This document shows, in pieces, positions 35,834 through 45,193 of a DNA stretch of 64,000 bases (position 1 is the first letter of the stretch; each line of letters opens with the position of its first letter). Made by a program: the position numbers and the translations under genes. Source of the DNA: Mycobacterium sp. 852002-51163_SCH5372311 (GTDB lineage: Bacteria > Actinomycetota > Actinomycetes > Mycobacteriales > Mycobacteriaceae); the NCBI RefSeq assembly GCF_001667115.1, contig NZ_LZIJ01000027.1, forward strand, positions 25,773-89,772, written 5' to 3'. A model generated the notes under the pieces. It was not told the origin of the DNA and ran no database searches. It was given only the letters and a program-made list of their open reading frames with translations.

Positions 35834-36354
35834 CGAACCCCCTCTTTGGCGTAGACGACACGCAGCACGTGCCCGAGTTCGGGTCCCATCACCAGCTCTG
35901 TCAGCCTGCAGATCGTTGCGACGAATTCCGGACCATGCGCCGGCTGCGCTTGGCACAAGTGGTGCGCCAACTCGTGTAGTATCACCAGTTCGCGCATCGC
36001 CCAGTCGGCGGTGCCACGATCGGGAACGGCGATAATTCCTGCGCCATCACGGTTTTCGTAATGTGCGGCGGTGGCCGCCCGGCGTGCCCGCACTCGTAGC
36101 GACGATGCCGTCGGCCATTGCTCCCGCACCGCGGGTAGTGCCAGCACGTCGTCGACGTAGCGCTGCACGGACGCCACGGACCCGAACCGGGCCTCCGGCG
36201 GCAGCGTCAACTGGGTGCCGAAGAAGTCGATCGCGGGCGAGCCGTGTTCGGCGGCGCGATCGAACAACGTCCGGATGAAGTCCTCCGCCGCATAAACCTT
36301 GGAGCGCTGGGAATCTCGGGGCGATTCCGCCGGCGGCACCGGCTCGGGTGTCAC
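35830..36354 (-). CDS. SprT-like zinc metalloprotein (Rv0185-like)
   Basis: A 174-residue protein. HELAH at residues 127-131 is a zincin site, and HGPEF at 140-144 supplies a third His in the spacing and context (HGxxF) of SprT/Spartan-type proteases. The N-terminal part contains FIRTLFDRAAEHGSPAIDFF, possibly a helical substrate platform. I recall a related actinobacterial family annotated as a putative metallohydrolase. It overlaps neighbours by 4 nt on both sides (DUF2786 upstream, bglS downstream). Proteolysis of a DNA-bound or other substrate is inference. Confidence 0.82.
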   Translation of the reverse strand: MTPEPVPPAESPRDSQRSKVYAAEDFIRTLFDRAAEHGSPAIDFFGTQLTLPPEARFGSVASVQRYVDDVLALPAVREQWPTASSLRVRARRAATAAHYENRDGAGIIAVPDRGTADWAMRELVILHELAHHLCQAQPAHGPEFVATICRLTELVMGPELGHVLRVVYAKEGVR

Positions 36355-37100
36355 CGGCCCAGCGGGGTCCGCGATCCGGGCAGCTCGGTGCTGTTTCCGA
36401 GCCGCGCTCGCCTGCCCGCCCGGTCACCCGCGCGTCGCGCCGCCGACGAATACCCGGCGGTGGCTCTGGCGGCCTGCCAGGTGCCACGCGCTTTGGACGC
36501 GCTGCGGTAGTGATCTTGCAGCTCGATCTCCTTGTCCCGCAGTGCGATAGCGGTGCCGGGCGAACGACTACGATCTTCGGCCACCTCTCGGCGCGCCTGC
36601 TCGCGCGCCTCCGCCAGGCGCTGCCCGACCCGCACCCCGAACGCCAGCTGAAAGTTGAGGCGAGCGGTGATCGTCGGCGTGGGCCGGTGTGCGCCCGAGG
36701 CGAGATAACTGTCCGAAGCCCGCACCATCTGTACGACCAGGCTGGCGTACAGGGCGTGCGTCGCGTCGATGTCCTCGGCGAAACCGTAGGCATAGACGAA
36801 GGTCGAATTCGACGCCACGTCGCAGCGCACGTCGTTCGCGGACGCGATAAGGACGAAAAGTTGCACATACGTCCGCAAGCCCCGCGTACCCGCGGTCCCG
36901 ATAGTGATGGTGCGCTGGGTGGGTGCCTGTGCGGCCGTTCGGTTGGACTGGTGGGATCGGGCGACTGCCAAGTCGATGGAGGCCGCCGTCGCCAAGCGCT
37001 GGGCGGCGCCCATGAACGCATCGGCCTCATGGGGGTTGTCGGTGCCTTCGGCCTGACGCAGCAGTGCGGCGATGCGTGCCAGCATCTTGTCGTCGCTCAT
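36351..37100 (-). CDS. DUF2786 domain protein (Rv0184-like)
   Basis: A 249-residue protein. The N-terminal 40 residues (MLARIAALLRQAEGTDNPHE, then ADAFMGAAQRLA) match DUF2786, a helical domain often found beside SprT-like genes and in phages. The middle is mixed alpha/beta with FVLIASANDVRCDV, and the C-terminus is Arg-rich (AARRAGDRAGRRARLG), compatible with nucleic-acid binding. A TAGTTT hexamer (37112-37107) ends 6 nt before ATG 37100, suggesting a leaderless mRNA for the operon. Function unknown. Confidence 0.82.
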   Translation of the reverse strand: MSDDKMLARIAALLRQAEGTDNPHEADAFMGAAQRLATAASIDLAVARSHQSNRTAAQAPTQRTITIGTAGTRGLRTYVQLFVLIASANDVRCDVASNSTFVYAYGFAEDIDATHALYASLVVQMVRASDSYLASGAHRPTPTITARLNFQLAFGVRVGQRLAEAREQARREVAEDRSRSPGTAIALRDKEIELQDHYRSASKARGTWQAARATAGYSSAARRAGDRAGRRARLGNSTELPGSRTPLGR

Positions 37101-37143
37101 AGCGTCAAACTACGCGAGCCGTACGACATCTCGCTTCGACGAC

Positions 37144-39029
<1,886 letters not shown>

Positions 39030-39030
39030 C

Positions 39031-39044
39031 GCCGAATGTTCGGC
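39031..39044. terminator. Short hairpin after sigG
   Basis: GCCGAA-tg-TTCGGC is a perfect 6-bp dyad two nt after the sigG stop, followed by TTATCC. It is weak but well placed for termination. Confidence 0.35.
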
Positions 39045-39102
39045 TTATCCCACGCTTCGCGGTGGCAGATGTGCAAGGCAGCAATTATTTTCCGCGGCTT
39101 GC

Positions 39103-39122
39103 TGTCCACCGTTAGGTGGACA
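39103..39122. promoter_or_regulatory. Inverted repeat, candidate operator
   Basis: TGTCCACC-GTTA-GGTGGACA has perfect 8-bp arms. It is typical in size for a TetR or GntR operator and lies 272 bp before the monooxygenase start. It could also fold as a hairpin in RNA; no U-tract follows. Confidence 0.5.
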
Positions 39123-39371
39123 CTTGGATTCAGCCGTCTGGTTGTCGCGCAGGAGTAGGCGAGCGGCGCAGGATGAGGCCGTGGACGAAGCAGCGAAGGT
39201 GGGCGGCGTGCAGACGACGCGGCCACCGATGAGGGACGGTCGATTCAGCGATTCTGGATAACCATGTAGCTACCTGGTCCTGAAAGCCGGCGCAGTGATC
39301 CGCGAATTGGCCATTTCGGGAGCGTTGGCGATGACGACGTGCACGTGAGCCCGACGGCTCGAAAAGTACCT

Positions 39372-39388
39372 GGTACCTGAGGTACCGT
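39372..39388 (+). promoter_or_regulatory. Dyad overlapping a leaderless-type promoter of the monooxygenase
   Basis: GGTACC-TGA-GGTACC at 39372-39386 is symmetric, with a further GTACC half-copy at about 39366. A TACCGT hexamer (39383-39388) inside it ends 6 nt before ATG 39395, so a bound protein would occlude the -10. Confidence 0.5.
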
Positions 39389-39394
39389 CTTCTC

Positions 39395-40879
39395 ATGGCA
39401 TCGGAGCCGTTGGACGCGATCGTCGTGGGGGCCGGTTTCGGGGGCATGGGCGCAGCGATCCAGCTCAAGTGGGTCGGCTACCAGAACTTCGTCATCTTGG
39501 AGCGGGACAGCGACCTCGGCGGAACGTGGCACGTCAACAGGTACCCGGGTCTGGCCGTCGACATCCCGTCGACTACGTACTCCTACTGGTTTGAGCCCAA
39601 CCCGAATTGGTCGCGGCTGTTCGCGCCCGGCCAGGAGCTCAAGAAATACGCCGATAGCGTCGCCGACAAATACGACGTGCGCCGTCACATGCGGTTCGAC
39701 ACCACCGTCGAGAGTGCGCGGTGGGACGAGGAACTTCAGCTCTGGCAAGTAACGGTGGCGGGCGGCGATACGTTGTCAGCGCGGTTCCTCATCGCCGCGA
39801 CCGGGTTCCTCTCGCAGCCGCATACCCCGGAGATCCCGGGTATCGCCCACTTCAACGGTCGCACGATCCACTCCACCGCCTGGGACCACAGTTACGACCT
39901 GAATGGTCGCCGCGTCGGCCTCATTGGCACCGGCGCCACGGCGGTGCAACTCATCCCGGAATTGGCCAAGCGCGTCGCCGACTTGACGGTGTACCAGCGC
40001 ACCGCAATCTACGTCGTGCCCAAAATCGACTTTCGAATACCGACACCGCTACGACGGGCGTTCGGACGAATTCCACAGCTGCAAAGGGCATTTCGTTATG
40101 TCACCGACAATGTCCTGGAGCTGATGCTGATCTCCGCGGTGCTGCACTATCGGCAGTTCCGTAGGCTCAACATGACCGCCGCCTACTTTTCGGGGATGCT
40201 CCGGTTCGCATCGATCCGCGACAGAGAGCTGCGCCGAAAACTCACGCCAGATTACGACTTCGGCTGCAAGCGTCCGACGTTCTCAAACACCTACTACCGC
40301 ACCTTCACCAAGCCGTCCGTCCATCTGGAAACCACCGGCATCGAGCGGATCGAACCGGACGGCATCGTGACCGTCGACGGCCGTAAGACGCAGATCGACA
40401 CGCTTGTGCTGGCCACCGGTTTCGACCTGTGGGACGCCAACTTTCCGGCAATCGAGGTCATCGGTCGCGAGGGCCGCAACCTCGGAAAGTGGTGGCGCGA
40501 GACCAAATTCCAAGCCTACCAAGGCGTGTCGATGCCGTACTTCCCAAACTTCCTGAACCTGGCGGGCCCGTACTCGTACAGCGGATTGTCCTACTTCGAC
40601 ACGATCGAGCGCGAGATGCGGCTTATGGCGCGGCTGCTCGGCGAAGTCAGGCGCCGTGGCGCCCGCACCTTCGAAGTGACTGAGGAAGCCAACGCACGCT
40701 TCCTCGATCGCATGACTGAACTGCTCGACAATTCGGTGTTTTACCGCGGCGACTGCGCCACGTCGCGGTCGTATTACTTCAACCACCGCGGCGAGGCGAC
40801 GCTTCTGCGGCCCACCTCCACCCACAATGGGATTGCCGAAGCTTCTCGGTTCCCGTTGAGCGACTACCGAATCGCCTGA
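39395..40879 (+). CDS. Flavin-containing (Baeyer-Villiger type) monooxygenase
   Basis: A 494-residue FAD/NADPH enzyme. FAD-binding GAGFGG is at residues 12-17 and LGGTWHVNRYPGLAVDIPS follows. The BVMO fingerprint FNGRTIHSTAWDHS spans 153-166 (FxGxxxHxxxWD), NADPH-binding GTGATA is near 178-183, and LVLATGFDLW is the late ATG motif. Family members insert oxygen into ketones or oxidise S/N centres; EthA and MymA of M. tuberculosis are relatives. Not at this place in M. tuberculosis, so an insertion between sigG and pirin. Substrate unknown. Single gene with its own operator-like promoter. Confidence 0.92.
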   Translation: MASEPLDAIVVGAGFGGMGAAIQLKWVGYQNFVILERDSDLGGTWHVNRYPGLAVDIPSTTYSYWFEPNPNWSRLFAPGQELKKYADSVADKYDVRRHMRFDTTVESARWDEELQLWQVTVAGGDTLSARFLIAATGFLSQPHTPEIPGIAHFNGRTIHSTAWDHSYDLNGRRVGLIGTGATAVQLIPELAKRVADLTVYQRTAIYVVPKIDFRIPTPLRRAFGRIPQLQRAFRYVTDNVLELMLISAVLHYRQFRRLNMTAAYFSGMLRFASIRDRELRRKLTPDYDFGCKRPTFSNTYYRTFTKPSVHLETTGIERIEPDGIVTVDGRKTQIDTLVLATGFDLWDANFPAIEVIGREGRNLGKWWRETKFQAYQGVSMPYFPNFLNLAGPYSYSGLSYFDTIEREMRLMARLLGEVRRRGARTFEVTEEANARFLDRMTELLDNSVFYRGDCATSRSYYFNHRGEATLLRPTSTHNGIAEASRFPLSDYRIA

Positions 40880-40966
40880 CCACCGAAGGATCAACGAAAT
40901 CGGCACGCCTCATGCTTCGTCGCCAAAGCCGCATCAAGTCCAGGTTCGGCATGGAAAATTGAACCC

Positions 40967-41680
40967 GTGCAGATAAGACGCGCGGCCGACCGGGCGGTCA
41001 CCACCACGTCGTGGCTGACGTCCAAGCATTCGTTCTCATTCGGCGATCATTACGACCCCGACAACACCCATCATGGGGTGCTGCTGGTTAACAACGACGA
41101 CATCGTCGCGCCCGCAACGGGATTCGATACACACCCGCATCGGGACATGGAGATCGTGACATGGGTGCTGCAGGGCGAACTCACACATCAGGATTCCGTT
41201 GGCAATCGCGGCGTGGTCTACCCCGGCCTGGCGCAACGCATGTCGGCGGGGAGCGGAATCCTGCATTCCGAAAAGAACGACTCGCGGACGGAGCCGGTGC
41301 ATTTCGTGCAAATGTGGGTGATCCCGGACCAGACCGGCATCTCCCCGAGCTATCAGCAGCACGAAATCGACGAGGACGTGTTGGCCGGTCGCCTGACGAC
41401 GATCGCATCCGGCATCCCCGGGCACGACGCGGCCATCAGCCTGCACAACCGCAGCGCCGCGCTGCACGCCGCCCGCTTGCAGCCGGGCGGCGCGATCACC
41501 CTGCCCGCGGCTCCCTATCTGCATCTGTTCGTGCCGCGCGGCCGGCTCACGCTGGAAGGGGTGGGCGAACTCGGTGAAGGCGATGCGGTCCGGCTCACCG
41601 ACGACGACGGCCGGCGGGTGACCGCCAGCGAGCCGTCGGAAGTGCTGGTCTGGGAGATGCATGCCATGCTCGGCCGGTAG
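40967..41680 (+). CDS. Pirin-family protein (Rv0181c-like)
   Basis: A 237-residue bicupin. The N-terminal domain has the metal ligands H56, H58 (DTHPHRDMEIVTWVLQGELT), H100 and E102 (GILHSEKND). Relatives bind Fe or Ni and act as quercetinases, redox sensors or unknown. The C-terminal cupin is degenerate. Start GTG 40967. The stop codon lies inside a 16-bp tandem repeat. It follows the monooxygenase by 87 nt and precedes the YhgE-like gene by 68 nt, all in one direction. Confidence 0.92.
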   Translation: MQIRRAADRAVTTTSWLTSKHSFSFGDHYDPDNTHHGVLLVNNDDIVAPATGFDTHPHRDMEIVTWVLQGELTHQDSVGNRGVVYPGLAQRMSAGSGILHSEKNDSRTEPVHFVQMWVIPDQTGISPSYQQHEIDEDVLAGRLTTIASGIPGHDAAISLHNRSAALHAARLQPGGAITLPAAPYLHLFVPRGRLTLEGVGELGEGDAVRLTDDDGRRVTASEPSEVLVWEMHAMLGR

Positions 41681-41719
41681 CACCACAAGTCGGTAGCACC
41701 ACAAGTCGACAGCACCACA
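41675..41719 (+). repeat. 16-bp tandem repeat over the pirin stop codon
   Basis: CGGTAGCACCACAAGT occurs at 41675-41690 and 41691-41706, followed by a diverged partial unit CGACAGCACCACA (41707-41719). The first unit contains the TAG stop of the pirin gene, so the repeat is a recent slippage in the 3' end and leader of the next gene. Confidence 0.9.
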
Positions 41720-41748
41720 TAGAGTGGGCGCGACAGAGAGGAGCCCGC

Positions 41749-43164
41749 ATGCCCCAGACTCAACCGCGGCACGCGGCGCCCAATCCGCTGAAGGCAATAC
41801 GGACCGTGCGGTTCTGGGGGGCGCCGATCGTCATCACGCTGGCCCTGATGTCAGCGCTGTGTGCCCTCTACCTGGGCGGCATCCTGAACCCGACGACCAA
41901 CCTGCGCCATTTCCCGATCGCCGTCGTCAACGAGGACGCCGGGCCTGCGGGCGCAAAAATCGTGGAGGAAATGGTCCACAGCCCGCAGTTGGACAAGAAC
42001 AAGTTCGATGTGCGGGTGGTGCACCCTGACGAGGCGAAGCGGCTGATGGACGCCGCGAAGGTGTACGGCGAACTGTTCATTCCGGTGAACTTCTCGACCA
42101 ATCTTCGCGAGTTCGGCGAGAGCTCAGTGACGCCCAACCGCCCAAGCCGGCCGTCGGTCACGATCTTGACCAACCAGCGCGCCGGTACGTTGGGCTCGAG
42201 CATCGCCGGGCAGACCTTCTCCCAGGCCATGGTGAAGGCCAATGCCCAAGTGGGCCAGTATCTTTCGGAGGAGGTCGCGGCCCAGACCGGTGGCGCCCCG
42301 TTGACCGGGGCGTCGGCGTTGGGGCTCGCCAGCCCGATCGACGTGAAGTCCGCGGTGTACAACCCGCTGCCCAACGGCACCGGCAACGGTCTGTCGGCCT
42401 TCTACTACGCGCTGCTGCTGCTGTTGGCCGGCTTTACCGGCAGCATCGTGGTCAGCACGCTGGTGGACTCGATGCTCGGCTATGTACCGGCCGAATTCGG
42501 CCCCGTCTATCGCTTCGCCGAACTGATCAGCATCTCCCGATTCCGCACGCTGTTGGTCAAGTGGGGATTGATGGTGGTGCTGGCGCTGCTTACCTCTGCG
42601 GTTTACCTCGCCATCGCCCACGGCCTCGGCATGCCCGTCGACCGCGGCTGGCAATTGTGGATCTACGGGGTGTTCGCCATTAGCGCGGTGGGTATCACGT
42701 CGAGTTCGCTGATCGCGGTGCTGGGCTCGATGGGAATGCTGTTCAGCATGCTGGTCTTCGTGATTCTCGGATTGCCGTCGGCCGGCGCTACGGTTCCGCT
42801 GGAAGCCGTGCCGACCTTCTTCCGCTGGCTCGCGAAGTTCGAGCCGATGCACCAGGTCTTCCTGGGCGTTCGGTCGCTGCTGTATCTAAACGGCGTTGCG
42901 AATGCCGGTCTGTCCCAGGCGTTGCTGATGACGGCCATCGGATTGGTCATCGGGTTGCTGCTCGGCGGAATCGTCACGCGCATCTATGACCGCAGCGGCT
43001 TTCACCGGATCCCGGGGGCGGTCGGTCTGGCGATTGCCGAGGCGCACCAGGCGCAACATCAAGCGCAGAAAAGCAAGCGCGATACCAGTGCTGATGCGGA
43101 GGCGGTAGGCGATCCTCAGAGCGCGCCGGAAGCCGAACTCGAAAGTCGAAGCGAGCAGACGTAA
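41749..43164 (+). CDS. YhgE/Pip-like (ABC-2/DUF3533-type) membrane protein (Rv0180c-like)
   Basis: A 471-residue membrane protein. One N-terminal segment (IVITLALMSALCALYLGGIL) is followed by an extracytoplasmic domain of about 170 residues (AVVNEDAGPAGAKIVEEM is the YhgE/Pip-like signature VVNxDxG). Five or six C-terminal segments come next (AFYYALLLLLAGFTGSIVV onward), then a polar tail ending in SEQT. The family includes phage-infection and type VII-associated membrane proteins and ABC-2 relatives lacking an ATPase. Start ATG 41749 follows GAGAGGAG. Its last codons coincide with a GCGAGCAGACG half-copy of the dispersed hairpin element. Confidence 0.87.
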   Translation: MPQTQPRHAAPNPLKAIRTVRFWGAPIVITLALMSALCALYLGGILNPTTNLRHFPIAVVNEDAGPAGAKIVEEMVHSPQLDKNKFDVRVVHPDEAKRLMDAAKVYGELFIPVNFSTNLREFGESSVTPNRPSRPSVTILTNQRAGTLGSSIAGQTFSQAMVKANAQVGQYLSEEVAAQTGGAPLTGASALGLASPIDVKSAVYNPLPNGTGNGLSAFYYALLLLLAGFTGSIVVSTLVDSMLGYVPAEFGPVYRFAELISISRFRTLLVKWGLMVVLALLTSAVYLAIAHGLGMPVDRGWQLWIYGVFAISAVGITSSSLIAVLGSMGMLFSMLVFVILGLPSAGATVPLEAVPTFFRWLAKFEPMHQVFLGVRSLLYLNGVANAGLSQALLMTAIGLVIGLLLGGIVTRIYDRSGFHRIPGAVGLAIAEAHQAQHQAQKSKRDTSADAEAVGDPQSAPEAELESRSEQT

Positions 43165-43204
43165 TTCCGGCGTCCTTCCTGTCGGGGCGCCCACGGGCTT
43201 TCCG

Positions 43205-43264
43205 CGTGAACCCTGGGCTTTGCGTGTGAATCGTTGGCTTTGGAAGTGAATCCAGGGCGCATTC
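43205..43264 (+). repeat. 20-bp tandem repeat
   Basis: Three diverged 20-bp units begin at 43205, 43225 and 43245, each with GTGAA at its second base followed by a TGG/CTTT-like end (CGTGAACCCTGGGCTTTGCG in the first unit). It abuts copy B of the intergenic repeat. Confidence 0.7.
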
Positions 43265-43318
43265 AGGCGCAGAATCCCGCCCTATGTTCACCCTCAACGC
43301 CGCCAGTTCACACCCGAG
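43255..43318 (-). repeat. Intergenic dispersed repeat, copy B
   Basis: Read on the minus strand it begins GTGTGAACTGGCGGCGTTGA and continues through ATAGGGCGGGA and TCTGCGCC. It aligns with 4078-4140. It lies in the 271-bp gap between the YhgE-like gene and lprO, where no gene is credible. Confidence 0.6.
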
Positions 43319-43435
43319 GACCTGCTGCAACGAGAGTGCCGCCCAACCGTCGCGGGGCTGTTACCAAAGTTGACAGTGTGATTGGTGTGACTAATGCTTG
43401 GATGTTGCTATCGCGTCCGGGCCGAAAGGGCAACC

Positions 43436-44518
43436 GTGCTGACACCACCTGCCGGCGTGCGCCGGCTGGCCGCTTGCTGCGCAGCGGTGGCTGTGTGCGC
43501 GACCCTGAGCGCCACCACCGGCCAGCCCCCGGCCCGCGCGGCCGATGGCCGGGAGATGCTGGAGAGCGCGATCGCCACCACCAAGGGCTCGTACCTGGTC
43601 TACAACTTCGGCGCCGGTCACCCCACGCCAATGCTCAACGGCGGTGGCAGCTGGTACGAGATGAACAACGGCGGCCACCTGATGGTCATCAAGAATGCGT
43701 CGCAACGGCTTCAGCCGCACCTACTGGTCGACACCCACCAAGGCGACCAGGCGCGCTGCGAGAACAACCCGGGTGCCCGCACCGGCGAGGGGCTGTGGCA
43801 GGCCTCGGAAACCTACGCGCCCCTGCAGGCATGGCAGCGGATGGGGCAACCGACGATCGCGATCAACGCGAACTTCTTCGACGTACGTCCGCAGAAGGGC
43901 GGCACCTGGAGGTCGACCGGGTGCAGTTCGCCGCTGGGCGCATTTGTGGACAACACCCACGGCCAGGGCCGGGCCAACCAGGCCGTGACCGGAACCGTCG
44001 CCTATCCCGGCAAGCAGGGACTGTCCGGCGGCGGTGAGAGCTGGACGTCGTTGACCACGATGATTCTGCCGGCCGGAGGTGCGCCGTACGTGTTGCGGCC
44101 CAAGGGAACACAGGACTACGACGTCGCAACTCCGGTCATCCAGGATCTGCTCAACAAGAACGAGCGGTTCGTGGCGGTGGCCGGGATAGGACTGTTGTCC
44201 CCCGACAAGACCGGCCAGCTTCACGACGGCGGTCCCAGCGCGGCGCGGACGGCTCTCGCCTACGTCAAGCAGCGGGACGAGATGTACATATTCGAAGGCG
44301 GCAACTACACGCCCGACAACATCCAGGACCTGTTCCGCGGGCTGGGCAGCGACACGGCGATCCTGCTCGACGGCGGCGGGTCGTCGGCCATCGTGCTGCG
44401 CCGCGACACCGGAGGCATGTGGGCCGGGGCGGGGTCGCCCAGGGGCTCTTGCGATACCCGCCAGGTTCTCTGCGATTCGCATGAGCGGGCATTGCCGAGC
44501 TGGCTCGCGTTCAACTAG
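43436..44518 (+). CDS. lprO: LprO-like exported protein with phosphodiester glycosidase (NAGPA) domain
   Basis: A 360-residue exported protein. An N-terminal hydrophobic segment (LAACCAAVAVCATLSATT) ends near ARA-AD, a Sec signal peptide. The mature part is a phosphodiester glycosidase/NAGPA-type domain with TIAINANFFDVRP, GIGLLSPD and a C-terminal AILLDGGGSSAIVLRR. Rv0179c is called lipoprotein LprO, but LAAC here sits at residue 14, before any hydrophobic core, so lipidation is doubtful. GTG 43436 with AAAGGG upstream is chosen over ATG 43394. Convergent with and sharing stop bases with the DUF1275 gene. Confidence 0.88.
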   Translation: MLTPPAGVRRLAACCAAVAVCATLSATTGQPPARAADGREMLESAIATTKGSYLVYNFGAGHPTPMLNGGGSWYEMNNGGHLMVIKNASQRLQPHLLVDTHQGDQARCENNPGARTGEGLWQASETYAPLQAWQRMGQPTIAINANFFDVRPQKGGTWRSTGCSSPLGAFVDNTHGQGRANQAVTGTVAYPGKQGLSGGGESWTSLTTMILPAGGAPYVLRPKGTQDYDVATPVIQDLLNKNERFVAVAGIGLLSPDKTGQLHDGGPSAARTALAYVKQRDEMYIFEGGNYTPDNIQDLFRGLGSDTAILLDGGGSSAIVLRRDTGGMWAGAGSPRGSCDTRQVLCDSHERALPSWLAFN

Positions 44519-45180
44519 CCGAACCGGAAGATCAGCATACTCACCGCAATCACCGCCGCCGCCAGCGCGAATACCGGAGCGACGACGAATCGTGACATCG
44601 TCGCGCCGACCGCCGCACCGGTGCACATCGTCAATACGACGCTGAGGCGCAGCCTCCCCCTTGCGCCCGTGCCACCGGCCAGCCGGCTGTCCACTCCGAG
44701 CCCGACGATCGTCGACGTCAACACCGTGGTGCTCAGCTCTTGGATGCCGAACTGCCGGGCCGTGGCATGCTGCAGGCCGAAAGTCACTGCGAGACAACCG
44801 ATCAGGATCAGCTTGGTGTTGTCGCCATAGCGCAACATGCCGGTGCCCGCCAGCACCGACATCGTCACCAACAGCGTTATCTCGATGCCGAACACCGTCG
44901 TCAGCCACGGCCGCGTCCGATCACCGAATTGCCGCGTCAAGCGGCCACTGAGGACGGTGGCGCAGACGAACGTCGGCAGCGCCACCACCACCGCGGTGAG
45001 GTCGATGCTGGTTTTCGGAGCCAACCAGAAGCCCAGGAATATCACGTTGCCGGTCATGTTCGCGACGAACACATGGCCGAGCACCAGGATGCTGATCGAG
45101 TCTGCCAGACCGGTGGCAAAGGTCAGCAGCAACAGTGCCGTGACGGTCAGCCGTTCGGATACCGGCGAAGTGACGGGCAT
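44515..45180 (-). CDS. DUF1275 / YoaK-family membrane protein
   Basis: A 221-residue protein with six or seven hydrophobic segments. The N-terminal LLLLTFATGLADSISILVLG and FVANMTGNVIFLGFWLAP match the DUF1275 signature (GxxDxxS..., F.aNmTGN). The family is uncharacterised; transport is suspected. It overlaps the lprO stop by 4 nt on the opposite strand and is 13 nt downstream of the last mce1-associated gene. Relative to M. tuberculosis, where lprO directly neighbours Rv0178, it is an insertion. Start ATG 45180. Confidence 0.88.
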   Translation of the reverse strand: MPVTSPVSERLTVTALLLLTFATGLADSISILVLGHVFVANMTGNVIFLGFWLAPKTSIDLTAVVVALPTFVCATVLSGRLTRQFGDRTRPWLTTVFGIEITLLVTMSVLAGTGMLRYGDNTKLILIGCLAVTFGLQHATARQFGIQELSTTVLTSTIVGLGVDSRLAGGTGARGRLRLSVVLTMCTGAAVGATMSRFVVAPVFALAAAVIAVSMLIFRFG

Positions 45181-45193
45181 GCGCTCCGGCCGG

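Larger units (their letters stand above)
39030..39394. other. Intergenic region between sigG and the monooxygenase
   Basis: 365 bp without a credible gene. It contains the short hairpin after sigG, a perfect inverted repeat at 39103-39122 and a promoter/dyad immediately before the monooxygenase. Frames on either strand here lack start signals and homology. Confidence 0.6.

Noticed and set aside
39130..39748. Minus-strand frames before and in the monooxygenase
   Set aside because: They cross the promoter and coding region of a clearly recognised gene and lack motifs.
41675..41719. Possible CRISPR array
   Set aside because: Units are contiguous 16-bp copies with no spacers and include a stop codon; no cas gene is near.
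43478..43500. Lipobox LAAC of LprO
   Set aside because: It sits before the hydrophobic core, so a lipoprotein signal peptide would be too short.
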